A program made the translations under genes and the position numbers. Positions 10,824-22,179 of a stretch of DNA of 64,000 bases are shown piece after piece. The DNA is taken from the NCBI RefSeq assembly GCF_036711975.1, contig NC_091971.1, positions 19,413,501 through 19,477,500 of the forward strand. The letters run 5' to 3'. The notes under the pieces were generated by a model. That model was given only the letters and a program-made list of their open reading frames with translations, did not search any database and was not told where the DNA came from. Source of the stretch: Onthophagus taurus. Its lineage: Eukaryota; Arthropoda; Insecta; Coleoptera; Scarabaeidae. Each line of letters begins with the position of its first letter. The stretch's first letter is position 1.

Positions 10824-13267
10824 ATGGATTCTAATAATATTATTACAACTAATACTTCGTCATTAATCCATGGATACAGAAAAATCTACATAAAATTGGA
10901 AATAACAAAAAATCACATCAACTTCATTAATAACTGTATTAAACAGAAACTAGTTCCTAATTTCGCCAAAATTAAATGTCGAATCATAAAAGAAACTAAA
11001 CTAAATTTCATCACCGAAAAGATACTAAAATCCGAAAAACGCAAACATTTTAGAACTATAGACTTATGTTACGAGAACTTAAACATGATTCATCGCAGTT
11101 TAAGAGAGAGAATGCATTTTTTGGAAATGGAAGAAATGATAACCAACATAAAAACACAGGTCACACAAGTAAAAAATGAAGATAAGAGAAAAAAGAGATT
11201 GAAGTTGCGAGCACTTCAAACAAGAAATAAAAAATCCACCCAATTTTCACCACAAGAGAAAAACAAGGAAGAGAATAGTAACTACAAGGATAATGGGCAA
11301 TTTAAAAACTTCACAAATATCATATTCACAACGGAAGAAAATGATTTACTAAATAAGGGTTATAAATTTTCACTAAATCCGAAAACTAATTTACCAAACG
11401 CTACAATAGAATTTGATAATATTATTAAGAATAATCCTGAATATAATAATATGAAAAACGATCTCATTCCCTATATCAAAAAAACAGAAAAGAGATTAAA
11501 AAGTAAAAATAAAGATTTCTGTCATGCTCAACACTGGAAAGATATAAAATCTATTAAAAACAAACTAAAAGAAAATAATGCAATATATGTTAAAGCCGAT
11601 AAAGGCGCAGGCATTGTTATATTAAGTAAAGATGAATATATAGAAAAAATTGACCAATTCATGAAAGAAAATAACTATGTTGAACTTGAGCGAAACCCTT
11701 TGGAAACAGTTATTCGTAAAACCAGAGAAATTATTAATAAAAGTAGGGACACATTGATTAAGTACTCGCCACATATAAATATTAACAGTAAGATAGTCCA
11801 ATCAAATTTTTTCAGCACTCTTTTTATACATATGAACCCAACTATCCCAAAACTGTATGCTTTACCTAAGCTTCATAAACAAAATATACCAATACGACCA
11901 ATAACTTCCTATAATAACTCACCTACATATAAACTAGCATATTTCATGTTAAAAATTTTCAAAGAAATGAATTTTAAACCAAATTATTCTATATTAAATT
12001 CATTGCAATTTATAAAGGAAGTAGAGGGTGTGGAACTTAATAATAGAGTACTAATCTCGTTTGATATAGTAAACCTTTACTCAAACATTCCCATCGATTT
12101 CGTCTTGGATCTCACTAATAAAATGTTCAAAGATCATTTTGATGATGACACAAACATTAATGATTTCAATAAAATCCTGAAACACATTGTCACCCAAAAT
12201 TACTGTAACTTCAATGACAAAATTTATAAAGTTTCTGACGGTTTACCCATGGGTATGCCATTATCCGGCATTCTGGCAGATATATTCTTGAACTATTATG
12301 AAAATAATTATATTATGACAAAACAGAATCCTTTCAGAAAACATATAATTAAATGGATAAGATATGTGGATGATATTTTTTGCATATGAATAAGGGGAAG
12401 GAAATCTTAGCACCTTGGACGAATTTCATAAATACCTAAACCAACTACATAATAAATTACAGTTTACCATCGAAATAGAAAATAATCACGTTTTAAATTT
12501 TTTAGATCTAACACTTACTAATATAGAAAATAAGATTAATTTTAACATTTATAGGAAAAACTCTTCTATAGCCACAATAATCCCATACGACTCGAATCAT
12601 CCCATATCGCAAAAATTGTCTAGCTTCCGATTTTTCATTGAAAGAATTTTTAATTACCCTCTTTTTCAAGAAAATAAGATCTCTGAACTTAATTACATTT
12701 TTGAATTGGCGAAAAATAACAAATTTCCTACAAATATAATTAATAAAATAATACATAAAGTTAAATTAAAACAAGATCCTTTGTTTTCTAAGATTCAAAT
12801 TTCCAATATTCATAAACCTATACCCTTTAACTCTATTACAGCTGCAGCTAAAAAAATATTTTTGAAATATAACATTAATCTAGCATTTTCCAATCACACT
12901 ACTCTAAATAAATTACTATCTAATTACCATCTAAATAGTTATAACATAAATAATGAAAGTGGTGTCTATTTGATTAATTGTTTTAATTGCGATAACATTT
13001 ACATAGGACAAACAGGCCGAAAGTTGGAATGTAGAATAACAGAACATAAAAATAAAAGTAATTCTAACATTTATAAACACAGAAACGAAACAGGTCACAA
13101 TATAGAATATAATAATGTGTTTAACATTACACAAATGCAGCAAAGGTTTTAAATTAGACCTTTTAGAGGCTTATGAAATTAATAAATATAAAAAGAAAAA
13201 ATACACCCTCCTTAACGATCAAATAGATCTTAATTTTACACCCCTATTTAAATGTTTAAAAGATTTC
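10824..13267 (+). pseudogene. PLE reverse transcriptase / GIY-YIG endonuclease, frameshifted
   Basis: The ORF opens at ATG 10824 with a basic N-terminal region. The RT follows: YVKADKGAGIVIL, PKLYALPKLHK with PIRPITS, LISFDIVNLYSNIP, GLPMGMPLSGILADIF, and the catalytic IRYVDDIFCI (about residues 511-520). The frame ends at TGA 12387-12389. The RT thumb continues in another frame at 12415-13152 (DEFHKYLNQLHNKLQF), followed by the GIY-YIG domain, with GVYLINC-CDNIYIGQTGRKL and the HKNKSN segment at about 12958-13100. A further shift near 13140 leads to the C-terminus KLDLLEAYEINKYK, ending at 13267-13269. At least three frame disruptions mean this copy is not autonomous. Upstream, the left pLTR probably supplies the promoter. 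Confidence 0.92.
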
Positions 13268-13475
13268 TGAAACGGCGAATTGTTAAATTTAATCTTCCTT
13301 TTTTCTCAAACCCGTTTTTTAAAAAGTGCATTCCACAACTTGTATTATTGTATTGAGTCCTTGATTTATGTTTCATGTCTCATGTCAAGTGTTGTCCTTT
13401 TCGTGAAAATATTTTTAAATTGTTAGTTACGTGTGAAATTTTATCTCTAATGACCAAACAGATGTTTCCAGTTTT

Positions 13476-13714
13476 AATTTAGTTTTTATTTTTGACCGTA
13501 AGTTTGTAAAAAATTATATTTTATAAGATTTTATATTATTTTATATATAGTTTTAATTATTTTCATTCATACAGGATTTTTTGTAATTCAATTGTTTTGT
13601 AGATTCGGCTGATGATGACCTAATATAGCGTCGAAACCGGTACCGAGGAAATTTAAAAATAAACGCGAGAAACTGAAGTTAAAACACATTATTGTTTTAT
13701 TATATCTTATATTT
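13476..13714 (+). repeat. Right PLE terminal direct repeat (pLTR)
   Basis: 239 bp copy of 10571-10809. It contains the intact hammerhead core and is followed directly by the 12 bp target duplication. Confidence 0.92.
13604..13647 (+). ncRNA. Hammerhead ribozyme motif, right pLTR copy, intact core
   Basis: Stem I TTCGG (13604-13608) pairs with CCGAG (13643-13647). Core CTGATGA lies at 13609-13615. Stem II is GAC/GTC with a U inserted before it. GAAA is at 13633-13636. The minimal stem III is the self-complementary ACCGGT followed by A, so the cleavage site is GTA, after 13642. A tiny palindromic stem III is typical of hammerheads described in Penelope-like elements, which are thought to act best as dimers. 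Catalysis is inferred from the fold only. Confidence 0.78.
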
Positions 13715-13784
13715 TAATTAAATGAATTGCACAAACTTAAAAAATTCGAATATTATTATTATTTTTAATTTGTTTTCTGTGTAG

Positions 13785-13962
13785 GTTTGTGCATTGCGTA
13801 GTCGAGAATTTATTCCGGCCGTTTTAAATGATGGAATGGGCAAGCCGGTGAGAAATTTGAATAGCAAAACTGGTCTCAGCTACGACGATATGCTAAACGA
13901 CGACTTCAGCTTCGATATGGACTCACACGACGTAATGGTCTTCTTGCACATGCAAAAAACGG
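13785..13962 (+). CDS. Hs6st: Heparan-sulfate 6-O-sulfotransferase, exon 2
   Basis: Begins after TTCTGTGTAG in phase 0 (VCALRSREFIPAVLNDG) and ends after ACGG with donor GTAATA, codon phase 1. It encodes the luminal stem and most of the 5'-phosphosulfate-binding loop, VFLHMQKTG, completed by exon 3 as GTSFGRHLV. The Lys in this loop contacts PAPS in the family. Confidence 0.93.
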
Positions 13963-14021
13963 GTAATAAAAAAATCTAACATAAAAAAATTTCCTCCTTA
14001 ATGAATTTATTTTAAATTTAG

Positions 14022-14941
14022 GTGGAACATCATTTGGTCGTCACTTAGTCCACGATTTAGATTTACAACGACCATGCACCTGTCCTTTAACGAGAAAACG
14101 ATGTTATTGTTTCCGGCCGCATTCGAATCAAAGTTGGTTGTTTAGTAGATACACAACGGGTTGGAAATGTGGTTTACACGCCGATTGGACGGAATTAACA
14201 AATTGCGTGGATGAGAAATTAGATGAACTTGAAGGTTTTATCGCGAAGCGACGATATTTTTACATAACTTTACTCCGCGAGCCGGTTTCGCGATATTTAT
14301 CCGAGTTCAGACACGTTCAAAGAGGTGCCACGTGGAAAGGTGCTCGACATTATTGTAAAGGCCGAAACGCCACAAAAAAAGAGGTCGCACCTTGCTTTGC
14401 AACTGACACTTGGGAGGATGTTGGTCTCGATGAATTTATGGCATGCGATTCAAATTTGGCAGCTAATCGTCAAACGAGAATGTTGGCCGATTTAGAATTG
14501 GTCGGTTGTTATGATAAATCGTATATGCCGGAAGCGGAAAGGGATCGGGTGATGTTGGCGAGTGCTAAAAGAAATCTCCAATCGATGGCATTTTTCGGTT
14601 TAACGGAACACCAAAAAATCTCGCAGTACATTTTCGAAGAAACGTTCAATTTGAGATTTGGTGTTCCGTTCGAACAAAATAACGCGACGATTTCTAGTAA
14701 TACGATGCCAACTTTGACGGCAGCTCAAGCGACGAAAATCGCACGATTGAACGCGTTAGATATCGAACTGTACGAGTTTGCGAAGGTGTTGTTATTTCGA
14801 CGGTTTCAAAAGTTAAAATCGAGGGATGTTAATTTTCGGACGAGATTCGAACATTTAGGTGAACTGCCGAATCGCGGTACGGAATTCGATTGGGATAAAT
14901 TGGAAACGGACGCTACATCAAATAATTCGCAATCTTCATAG
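14022..14941 (+). CDS. Hs6st: Heparan-sulfate 6-O-sulfotransferase, exon 3 (catalytic domain, stop)
   Basis: Follows AAATTTAG and carries the bulk of the Golgi-luminal sulfotransferase domain. It completes the PAPS loop (GGTSFGRHLV) and continues with the Cys-rich PCTCPLTRKRCYCFRPH. It has the 3'-phosphate-binding block LREPVSRYLSEFRHVQRG (about residues 207-224) and the GLTEHQKISQYIFEETF segment typical of HS6STs. The frame ends at TAG 14939-14941 with a Ser/Asn-rich tail. Codon usage is less AT-biased than the neighbouring transposons. Recognition as HS6ST is firm from several motifs. Confidence 0.95.
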
Positions 14942-16443
14942 GAGTTTATTTAAAATAATGATAAAAATCGTTTTTTGAGGTTATTTTTTTGGAGTTATGC
15001 ATCTATTAAAAATATACTATTGTGCTAGTTATACGGAATTGAATTGAAAATATTAATTACATTACATTAATTAGATTTATTTTTAAAAAGAGCATAACAA
15101 AAAAATGTTTCTTATAAAATTGACAATAAGATTGTTTCTTCTAGCACAACACTTTAAGTAACCCTACAACACACTTAACTAATAAACAACATTGTTGTTT
15201 TTCGCCGAAAATATAAATGATAAACGTTAAAAATAATTAAGGTTGAAAATATTAAAGGGTAAAAAAATTAATTAACTTAATAAATTCCAAACGTGTATAT
15301 TTGCACTGACAAATCATTTTATCTCATATCACCTTAAACGTAATAATAATAAACTATTTAGCCTAACTATTTTATTTAGCATGACGAGATCTTGATTGTC
15401 ATAGGTTATAGGAAGTAAACCCGAAAATTTATTCAGGGTAAAATACACGTTGAGATGTTCATATCACAAAGTTGTTTGAAGTTTTTATCGTAGAAAGAAA
15501 CGATTTTTTAATAATAAATTTTAAATCACGAAGGCAGGATTATTAACATGATTCTTGTGAGATTATTGCTCAATTTTTTGATTGCAATTGGCCGCTGCTT
15601 TTAAAACGTTGCTAGTCGCATCAAAATCGGTAACTAAATAATTACTAATTATTAATAATAATTTATTATGAGATTTCTATTACTGAAGTAGTAATAGAGT
15701 GCTTCCTTTTTTATAATGGGGGATATTTGAATATTAAATTTTCAAGTGTATAAAAATAGCACAATGTATACACGTGAAAAAGAAAAAAGTAACAAAATAA
15801 AACGCGATAAATCTGTCAATTAACGAATGTGGATACAAAAAAATAACTTGGAAAAAAATGATCACATCGACCTAAAAAAAGGAAAAAGAAAATACTTGTG
15901 TGTGTGGTTTTTTTAAATTATGAAATATATAAGTATTTCTTTTACGATTATAAAAAGATACCAAAGAAAAATAAACACAAAACGCCTACTTTAAGTGGAC
16001 TTTATTTTAAATAAATTTTTTAATTTTATAGTTTTAAAACAGCTAACATTGTGATAGTTATTTTAAATTCAAGACCTTTTTTACGGTTTCTTTTTATTGC
16101 TAGTATTAAATTTTTCAGATTAATGGAACTTTTTAGTGCAATAAGTTTATTTTACTAAAAAAAGAAACACTACGAAATTCGTTACAAAAAAAAATCTAAT
16201 TTTTTATTAAGTACTTACAAAATAATTTAAAAAAAAAGGTTGCGTAGATATATACCATTTCTATTATTATTATGTTAAGTTAAATTCGACTGATGTTCAG
16301 TTTATAAAACTGTGTTCATAACGAAAAAGTAAACTTCATTTGTAAGTTATCCCGTTTATATTGAGTTATGTGTAAGTGTACTTGCATGATACATATTAAA
16401 AAAAATGTGTAATATAGAAATCTAATTTTTTAGATTGAATAAA
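14942..16443 (+). other. Probable long 3' UTR of HS6ST
   Basis: About 1.5 kb of AT-rich DNA with no coding region. An AATAAA at 16438-16443, preceded by AT-rich stretches and followed by a T-rich tract, is a plausible polyadenylation signal. The extent is inferred. Confidence 0.45.
16438..16443 (+). terminator. Candidate poly(A) signal for HS6ST
   Basis: AATAAA with a downstream T-rich tract near 16470-16490. Several other AATAAA-like hexamers lie upstream, so the site used is uncertain. Confidence 0.35.
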
Positions 16444-16887
16444 GCGTTTTGTAAGTAATCCAAAATTACTTTTTTTTTCTTTATTTTTACTATTAATATT
16501 ATTATTGTTAGTTGCTGCCAAATTCTATTATGATGGACAATTTTTTTATGGCTCTGCATGATCCTACCCCATAAGCGACAGTGCAAAACGAAAATAATTA
16601 TTTTCTTGTGAATGTTACAAGAAGTAATTTAACTAAAACACATCAAATAACAACTCCTCCTCCTGAAAACAAAAATAATTCTAAAAGTATCAAAACTATT
16701 ACTGTTTTCAAACTGTTATTGTGGCAAGGAGAAACCATGCGATAGCAAAGAGAGAAGAGCTCAATTACAATCTTACAAACACAGGATGACTCATCCGCTA
16801 AGTCCGCAATTTTGTACTTTTCTCGACTCAGACATATCCCTTTAAGTAACATAAGACTGAGTGATTTCAGCTTTCTCATTGAGAATT

Positions 16888-19258
16888 GTATAATAATAAT
16901 AACTCTTTATTTCCTACAGGTGACCACCCAGTTACAGGAAATCAAATATAACACAATACTAAATGAAATAAAAAAACAAAACAAAATTCTAACAAAACCG
17001 TATAGGTTTGATACAAAAAAAAAGAACAAACTCTTAATAGAAACCTAATATTTAAGTATTAGTAATGCTTAAAGTAGCTCTAAGTATCGACCTCAACGAG
17101 TCGCAAAATAGATCACAAAATGGTGATATTCGATTACAATGTTCACATATTAAAGATACATACATAAATCTCTCGAGCAAGCAGCTACAGTCCACGTCAC
17201 CCCTTATAATCTTACAAGTAAACTTAACAAAGCAGACAGCTCTACGTTGCTGCAACGAGAGAAAATTAAACCTCGAGGACAGCACAACGTAACTTGAACC
17301 TCTAGGAGGGTAAGCAAGATCAATACGATAACTTAAATATTTTAAAAAAGCTTTTTGGACTGATTCAAGTACATTGACATAATATTGATAATACGGACTC
17401 CAGACGAGATCTGATCAAAGCAAAAAGTAAGGTTGACAAACATTGCACGGATAGTCCTCTACAACCACGCATAATATAACCATAAATCTGGAAGCACTTG
17501 GCCACAAGGTCGAGAATATGCTCACTGAACGTCAGGCCACAATTGAACATCACACTGAGGTCTCTACACTTCGACACAGAATTCAAGGGTTGGTTGCCTA
17601 AGCGGTACACATAATCGATTAAGTTAATCTTTTTAGTGAATGTCATCGTAAAACACTTAGATGTATTGAGCGCCAGACAAAGGCACCACCCCTGTACACG
17701 AACCAGATTCCTCTGCAGATGCTCGCAGTCGTCGGCATGACTTATGGCCGAGAAAATTTTGAGATCGTCGGCGAACAGCAGCCCCTCATAGTCCAGGACC
17801 TCAGTAACATCGTTAATGAAAACCAGGAACAACAGCGGACCAAGATTAGATCCCTGCAGGACACCCGAAGTTGGACAGAAACCATCGGAGATATGGTTTC
17901 TGTCGTCGACCTATCAAATAAGATTCTATTAACAAAAGCAAGGGGTAGCTCAGACCGAGAATACTCAACTTATGCAGCAAGATAAAATGATCAAGCTGAT
18001 CGAAGGCCTCTTGAAAATTGTCAATGATATCTGCGACAAATTGGGTGAAGCATGATAGATTAGTGACTGTAGACCGACCACAGACAAAACCATGTTGTAG
18101 AGGGCTGATATACTTCCGAAGATGGAATGACATGTGCCGGAATAGAACGCCTTCAAAAATCTTCGAAGCAACGCATAGCAGTAATATCGGCCTGTAATTT
18201 ACAATCTCCGTAGCGCTACCTTTTTTCAAAATTGGGCATAAGTTAAAGATGGCTCGGCCAGGATCGGAGCACAGTCCCTGAATATAAAGCCTGGAATACC
18301 ATCAACTCCAGCGGTTGAAGTATTTTTCACTTGCTTCAGCGCTTCTTCCACCTCCTCCAGAGTGAAACTATCTACCGACAACTGCAGGTGATGGGCGGGT
18401 TGGCCGAGATCAAAGCCCACAGGATCCGATACGATATAAACAGAGCGAAAATAGTCCGCGAAGGCACCAACAATCTCTTCGCCTGTACTGAATTCTCGGT
18501 TAGAGCATATGCCCAAAAGCTCTTGGGGTCAGATCTCAAAGATCGCTCAATGCCATTCAATATGACCCGTACGCTTCGGTGATCAGATGCTTAGTTAACG
18601 TCCTATAGCGCTTAAATTCTGCCAAGCAATATGTCGAACTAATACGCTTGTGACTCGTATGCATGTTCCACTTCATACGAATGCAATTTTTTATTTCACT
18701 AGTAAACCATACGGGCCAGCGCCGGCAAGAAAAGCCCCTCACCGTTACAAGACAAATCAAGTACACTCTTCAATTTCTCATAAAAAAATTGACACGCCTT
18801 GCCCACGTTGGTGGCATGACTGAGAAAGGACCAATCCACATCCGCAATTGATCGATATAACAAAGAGTAATTGGCACGTTTGAAGTTATAATTGACATTA
18901 TTATTATGCTTAAAATGACGAACTGATCGCGAGTCGCATAATCAATCTCGAGACGCAAGGCAGGATGGTGGGAATCCTCATCCAGTAGAGGATCGAGGTC
19001 GTGACTGACTCTAAGTCTCAGGTTAGTGAAGATTAAATCAAGTAAGCGGTCATTCTTATTAAGGACTGTGTTAGATTGACAAAAATTATGGAAGTGTTGA
19101 AAATTATTTAATGCTGTCTTAAATCTGACATTAGCATCAACTGAAGAATACGTTGAAGTCGCCAAGAAGGGCAGCACATTCACCAGCAACGTACGGTAAC
19201 GAATTAAATAGATCCAAGAATGCTTCAAAAGCATCGAATGGTGTAGCCGGTGGAATAT
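16888..19258 (-). mobile_element. Jockey/CR1-like LINE, decayed
   Basis: On the minus strand, from 19258 to 16888, the order is: the end of an endonuclease domain (NKNDRLLDLIFTNLRLRVSH near 19050), the linker, RT palm segments (TAGVDGIPGFIF near 18320, HGFVCGRSTVTNL near 18080, EAFDQLDHFILLHKL near 17990), and the catalytic LLFADDLKIFSA (about 17770). The 3' end has AATAAAG and an ATT microsatellite at about 16890-16905. Many frameshifts and stops make it a fossil. The 5' end stops where another transposon end (CAGGGTGGTTCAG) begins. Confidence 0.85.
17365..18516 (-). pseudogene. LINE reverse transcriptase, broken into three frames
   Basis: Three pieces in order: 18516-18226 (RT fingers, LEEVEEALKQVKNTSTAGVD), 18229-17846 (palm, including NYRPILLLCVASKIFEGVL), and 17832-17365 (FADD catalytic block and thumb). 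The phase changes between pieces, and the strong RT motifs are still readable. Confidence 0.8.
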
Positions 19259-19259
19259 A

Positions 19260-20035
19260 CAGGGTGGTTCAGTTTTTAATTGGGAAACTTTACTAGGATG
19301 TAGTACTTGCCAAAATAACACAAATTTTTTATATAAAATTAGGGTTGCAACTCTTTTGTTTTCGAGCTATGAGCGATCAAAGTTGAGCCAAAAATTTAAG
19401 GTGATGAAATTCACCACCCCCTTGATTCTTTTTATAAGAACTTTTTAACGCTATCGAATATTAACATAAAAAAATATGGGTTGTAAAGCTTATTCTTTAA
19501 TGATACTTTTTTGTCTCTTTAGTATTTTCCTGAAAGTTAATAGTTTCCGTGCAAAAAAATAAAATATCGTGCCATGTACCGCCGTGTTTAGCTAAAATTA
19601 TTCTAAAAGTTGGCTCTGAGAACTTGTAAGTTTCATTTACAGTGAATCCTTATAATTGTTGATGATAATTAATAATTTTTGACTGTTATTAAGCAAGAGT
19701 ATCAATTTTTTAATTGTACTTTATCTACAACTATTTGATTTTGAAAAAAAAAAATCCAAAAAAAGGAAAAAAAATAAACTTGATAGACATTTCAGACATA
19801 ACCTCAATATAAGAAAGCTGTCATTTTTGTTAATATTTTATTTCTTGATTAATAGGCCGTATCAGAACTGTGGAATAATGGCTTCATTATTTAACACTTT
19901 GTCAGTTATGAGTAATGCGTGTCATTACCCGTCAAAAATCAAATGTACAACGAATAGATAATTCAATAGTTGTAGATAAATAAAATTATCCGATTAAAAG
20001 TCAAGCTCTTGTGTATTTACCCCCGAATAATGTTC
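19260..20035. other. Single transposon terminus plus unassigned AT-rich DNA
   Basis: Starts TACAGGGTGGTTCAG, which looks like a mariner/MITE end, but I find no inverted partner. The rest has no supported gene. Confidence 0.45.
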
Positions 20036-20437
20036 TACAGGTGTCCCACCTTAGTTGCCTCGGTCCATAACCGAATTATGATTGAGTTTATCAAAAAATG
20101 TTTCAGATAAAAGTTGAATCTAATTATATTGTACATATTTTCAAATTAGTTTCAGTAAAGTCGGACTTCCGCTTCTACCAGAAATAGATATCAACTTTGT
20201 TATTTTAAATGGAACACCTGTATATTATTGCATTTTTGGATTCTTTGTGAAATTTCAATGGTAAGTTCTAGTAAAGCTAGAAAGATTTGCTTTTCTGTTT
20301 TGGATTACCAGTAAAAGAGCACACATTTGCTAATAGAAAATTATGCATTTATATTACGGAGTTCTTAAGTAGGAATCTGTAATTTTCGAACTTTTTAATC
20401 ATGGATAATTTAATTTTTTTAAATGGAACAACATACC

Positions 20438-21991
20438 AGTTTTTGCATAACTGGATGCAAAATTTAATTTCCTTTCAGTTTATACAGGTATCATGGTGTC
20501 TATCTTTAACGATTTTAGAGATATTCCCGATTTTTCAGTTTTTAACGATAGATACTTATTTCGCAGTGCCGGCCACCTTCCCCTCGCATTTTACCAGGCT
20601 TGGGACTGGCAGAAATATTACTGGCATGCTTAAAAAGTGGCCAACAAAACACAAAAAGACCACTAGAAACAAAACACAAATAAAAAAACACTATTGCATT
20701 AAATGTTCAAAATGTTGTCCGTTTGGTCACTACATAATAGCAATCGTTTTTGTAAGGAGTTTTCAACATTTCTGGTGTGATTTCTTGAACAGCTCTTACA
20801 ATGCGTTGACGCATATCGTGAGGAGTAAACCTTGCTTTTAATGAAACCCTATAAAAAGAGATCGCAAGTGGTCTGCCGATTTCAGAGGCCATCTGACAGG
20901 TCCTCCTCGTCCTATCCAGTGGTCCGGAAAGGATACATCTAAATACCGACGTACTTGGGCCGTGAACCACAATCGTGTTGGAACCACATCCACTGACGAA
21001 TAGCTAGTGGAATATTTTCCAACAGAACGCCCAAATTATTTCCTTAAAATGCTAAATAAATCCTACCCGTCAAACGTTGATTATGAAAGAAAGGGCCTAT
21101 GATATGCGTTCCAATGACACCTGCCCACACGTTCACTGACCATCTGTACTGGCTATGCGTTGCAAGGAATCGATGGGGGTTTGTTGTATCATAATAATGA
21201 CAATTGTGACGATTCACAAACCCATTTTTGTGAAAGGTAGCTTCGTCCGAAAAAATTCGCATCAAGATAAGTTCTTTCAATTACAGAATAATAGCCTGAA
21301 AATCTTCGAAATCGCCTTCAGTAATTTCCTGGTGCAACTGGATTCAATAAGGATGATAATTATGTATTCTTAAAATCCTGTGTACCGAAGGTTTACTGAT
21401 GTTTGTCCTCCTACTTATTTCACGCACACTAGATTCTGCATTTTCTTGCACAGCTAACAATACGTGCAACTGGTTTTCATCGGTAAGTACGGCGTTATTA
21501 CGGTTGCGCTTAATACGTTTTACGGATCCAGTATTTGCAAATCTTTATAGTAAGGACAGAAATGCCCCCCTATTTGGATGCCTTCTATCTGGATATTGTT
21601 GTGCGTAAACTCTTGACGCTAACAAAGCATTCTTGTTACATTCGCAGAGAACGAAAACCATATCTACTAAATCTTTCCACGTAAGTGACATTTTTAATTA
21701 TTATGTTAACAAATAATACTTTGAAAACCAGTTCTAATGCGTGCAACGGTAATGACAGTTAGTAACCTAGTTTGTTTTCCAAACCTGCTTCAACTTTTAA
21801 TAGTATTGTAAAGCGTCGTCCACCTTTCATTTTACTACGACTGGTAAAAGCCTACTTCGCAATACGTATCTATAGAGGAAAACTGAAAAATCGGGAATAT
21901 CTGAAAAACCGTTGAAGACAGACACCATTATACCTATATAAAACTGAAAGGAAATTAAATTTTACATCCAGTTATGCAAAAACTTAAGAAG
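20438..21991 (-). mobile_element. mariner-type remnant with about 135 bp inverted repeats
   Basis: Inverted arms lie at about 20438-20575 and 21860-21991 (shared blocks GATATTCCCGATTTTTCAG, TAATTTCCTTTCAG). Inside, on the minus strand, is a decayed transposase: 21280-21044 reads IFSDEATFHKNGFVNRHN and YRWSVNVWAGVIG, and 20990-20707 reads WIGRGGPVRWPLKSAD, with the third catalytic Asp region lost. It sits in the loop of the larger foldback element. Confidence 0.8.
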
Positions 21992-22060
21992 ACTTAGATA
22001 ACTTAGAAGTTATCTTATACAAGTTTGGCAATGATCGATTCCAAATTCATCGTGAGTTGT

Positions 22061-22179
22061 AATAAAATTATACTCGAAGAGAAACGATGAAAGAAATTTA
22101 TTTTTATATAAGTGCTTATTATTAGCACTTATATAAAAATAAATTTCTTTCATCGTTTCTCTTCGAGTATAATTTTATT
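22061..22179. repeat. Perfect palindrome, 56 bp arms, 7 nt loop
   Basis: 22061-22116 is the exact reverse complement of 22124-22179, separated by TATTATT. It lies immediately upstream of the first LINE sequence. The right arm reads into the LINE junction. Confidence 0.95.

Larger units (their letters stand above)
10559..13727 (+). mobile_element. Full-length Penelope-like element (10571-13715) with 12 bp target duplication
   Basis: The 12 bp direct repeat AATTAAATGAAT (10559-10570 and 13716-13727) brackets a 3145 bp element. It contains two 239 bp direct terminal repeats (10571-10809 and 13476-13714), a reverse transcriptase and a GIY-YIG endonuclease. The direct terminal repeats differ at only two positions by eye, so the insertion is young. 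Terminal direct repeats, no inverted repeats, and RT plus GIY-YIG define the Penelope class. Confidence 0.92.

Noticed and set aside
17719..18851. Open frames on the + strand between 17719 and 18851
   Set aside because: Antisense shadows of the decayed LINE reverse transcriptase on the minus strand.
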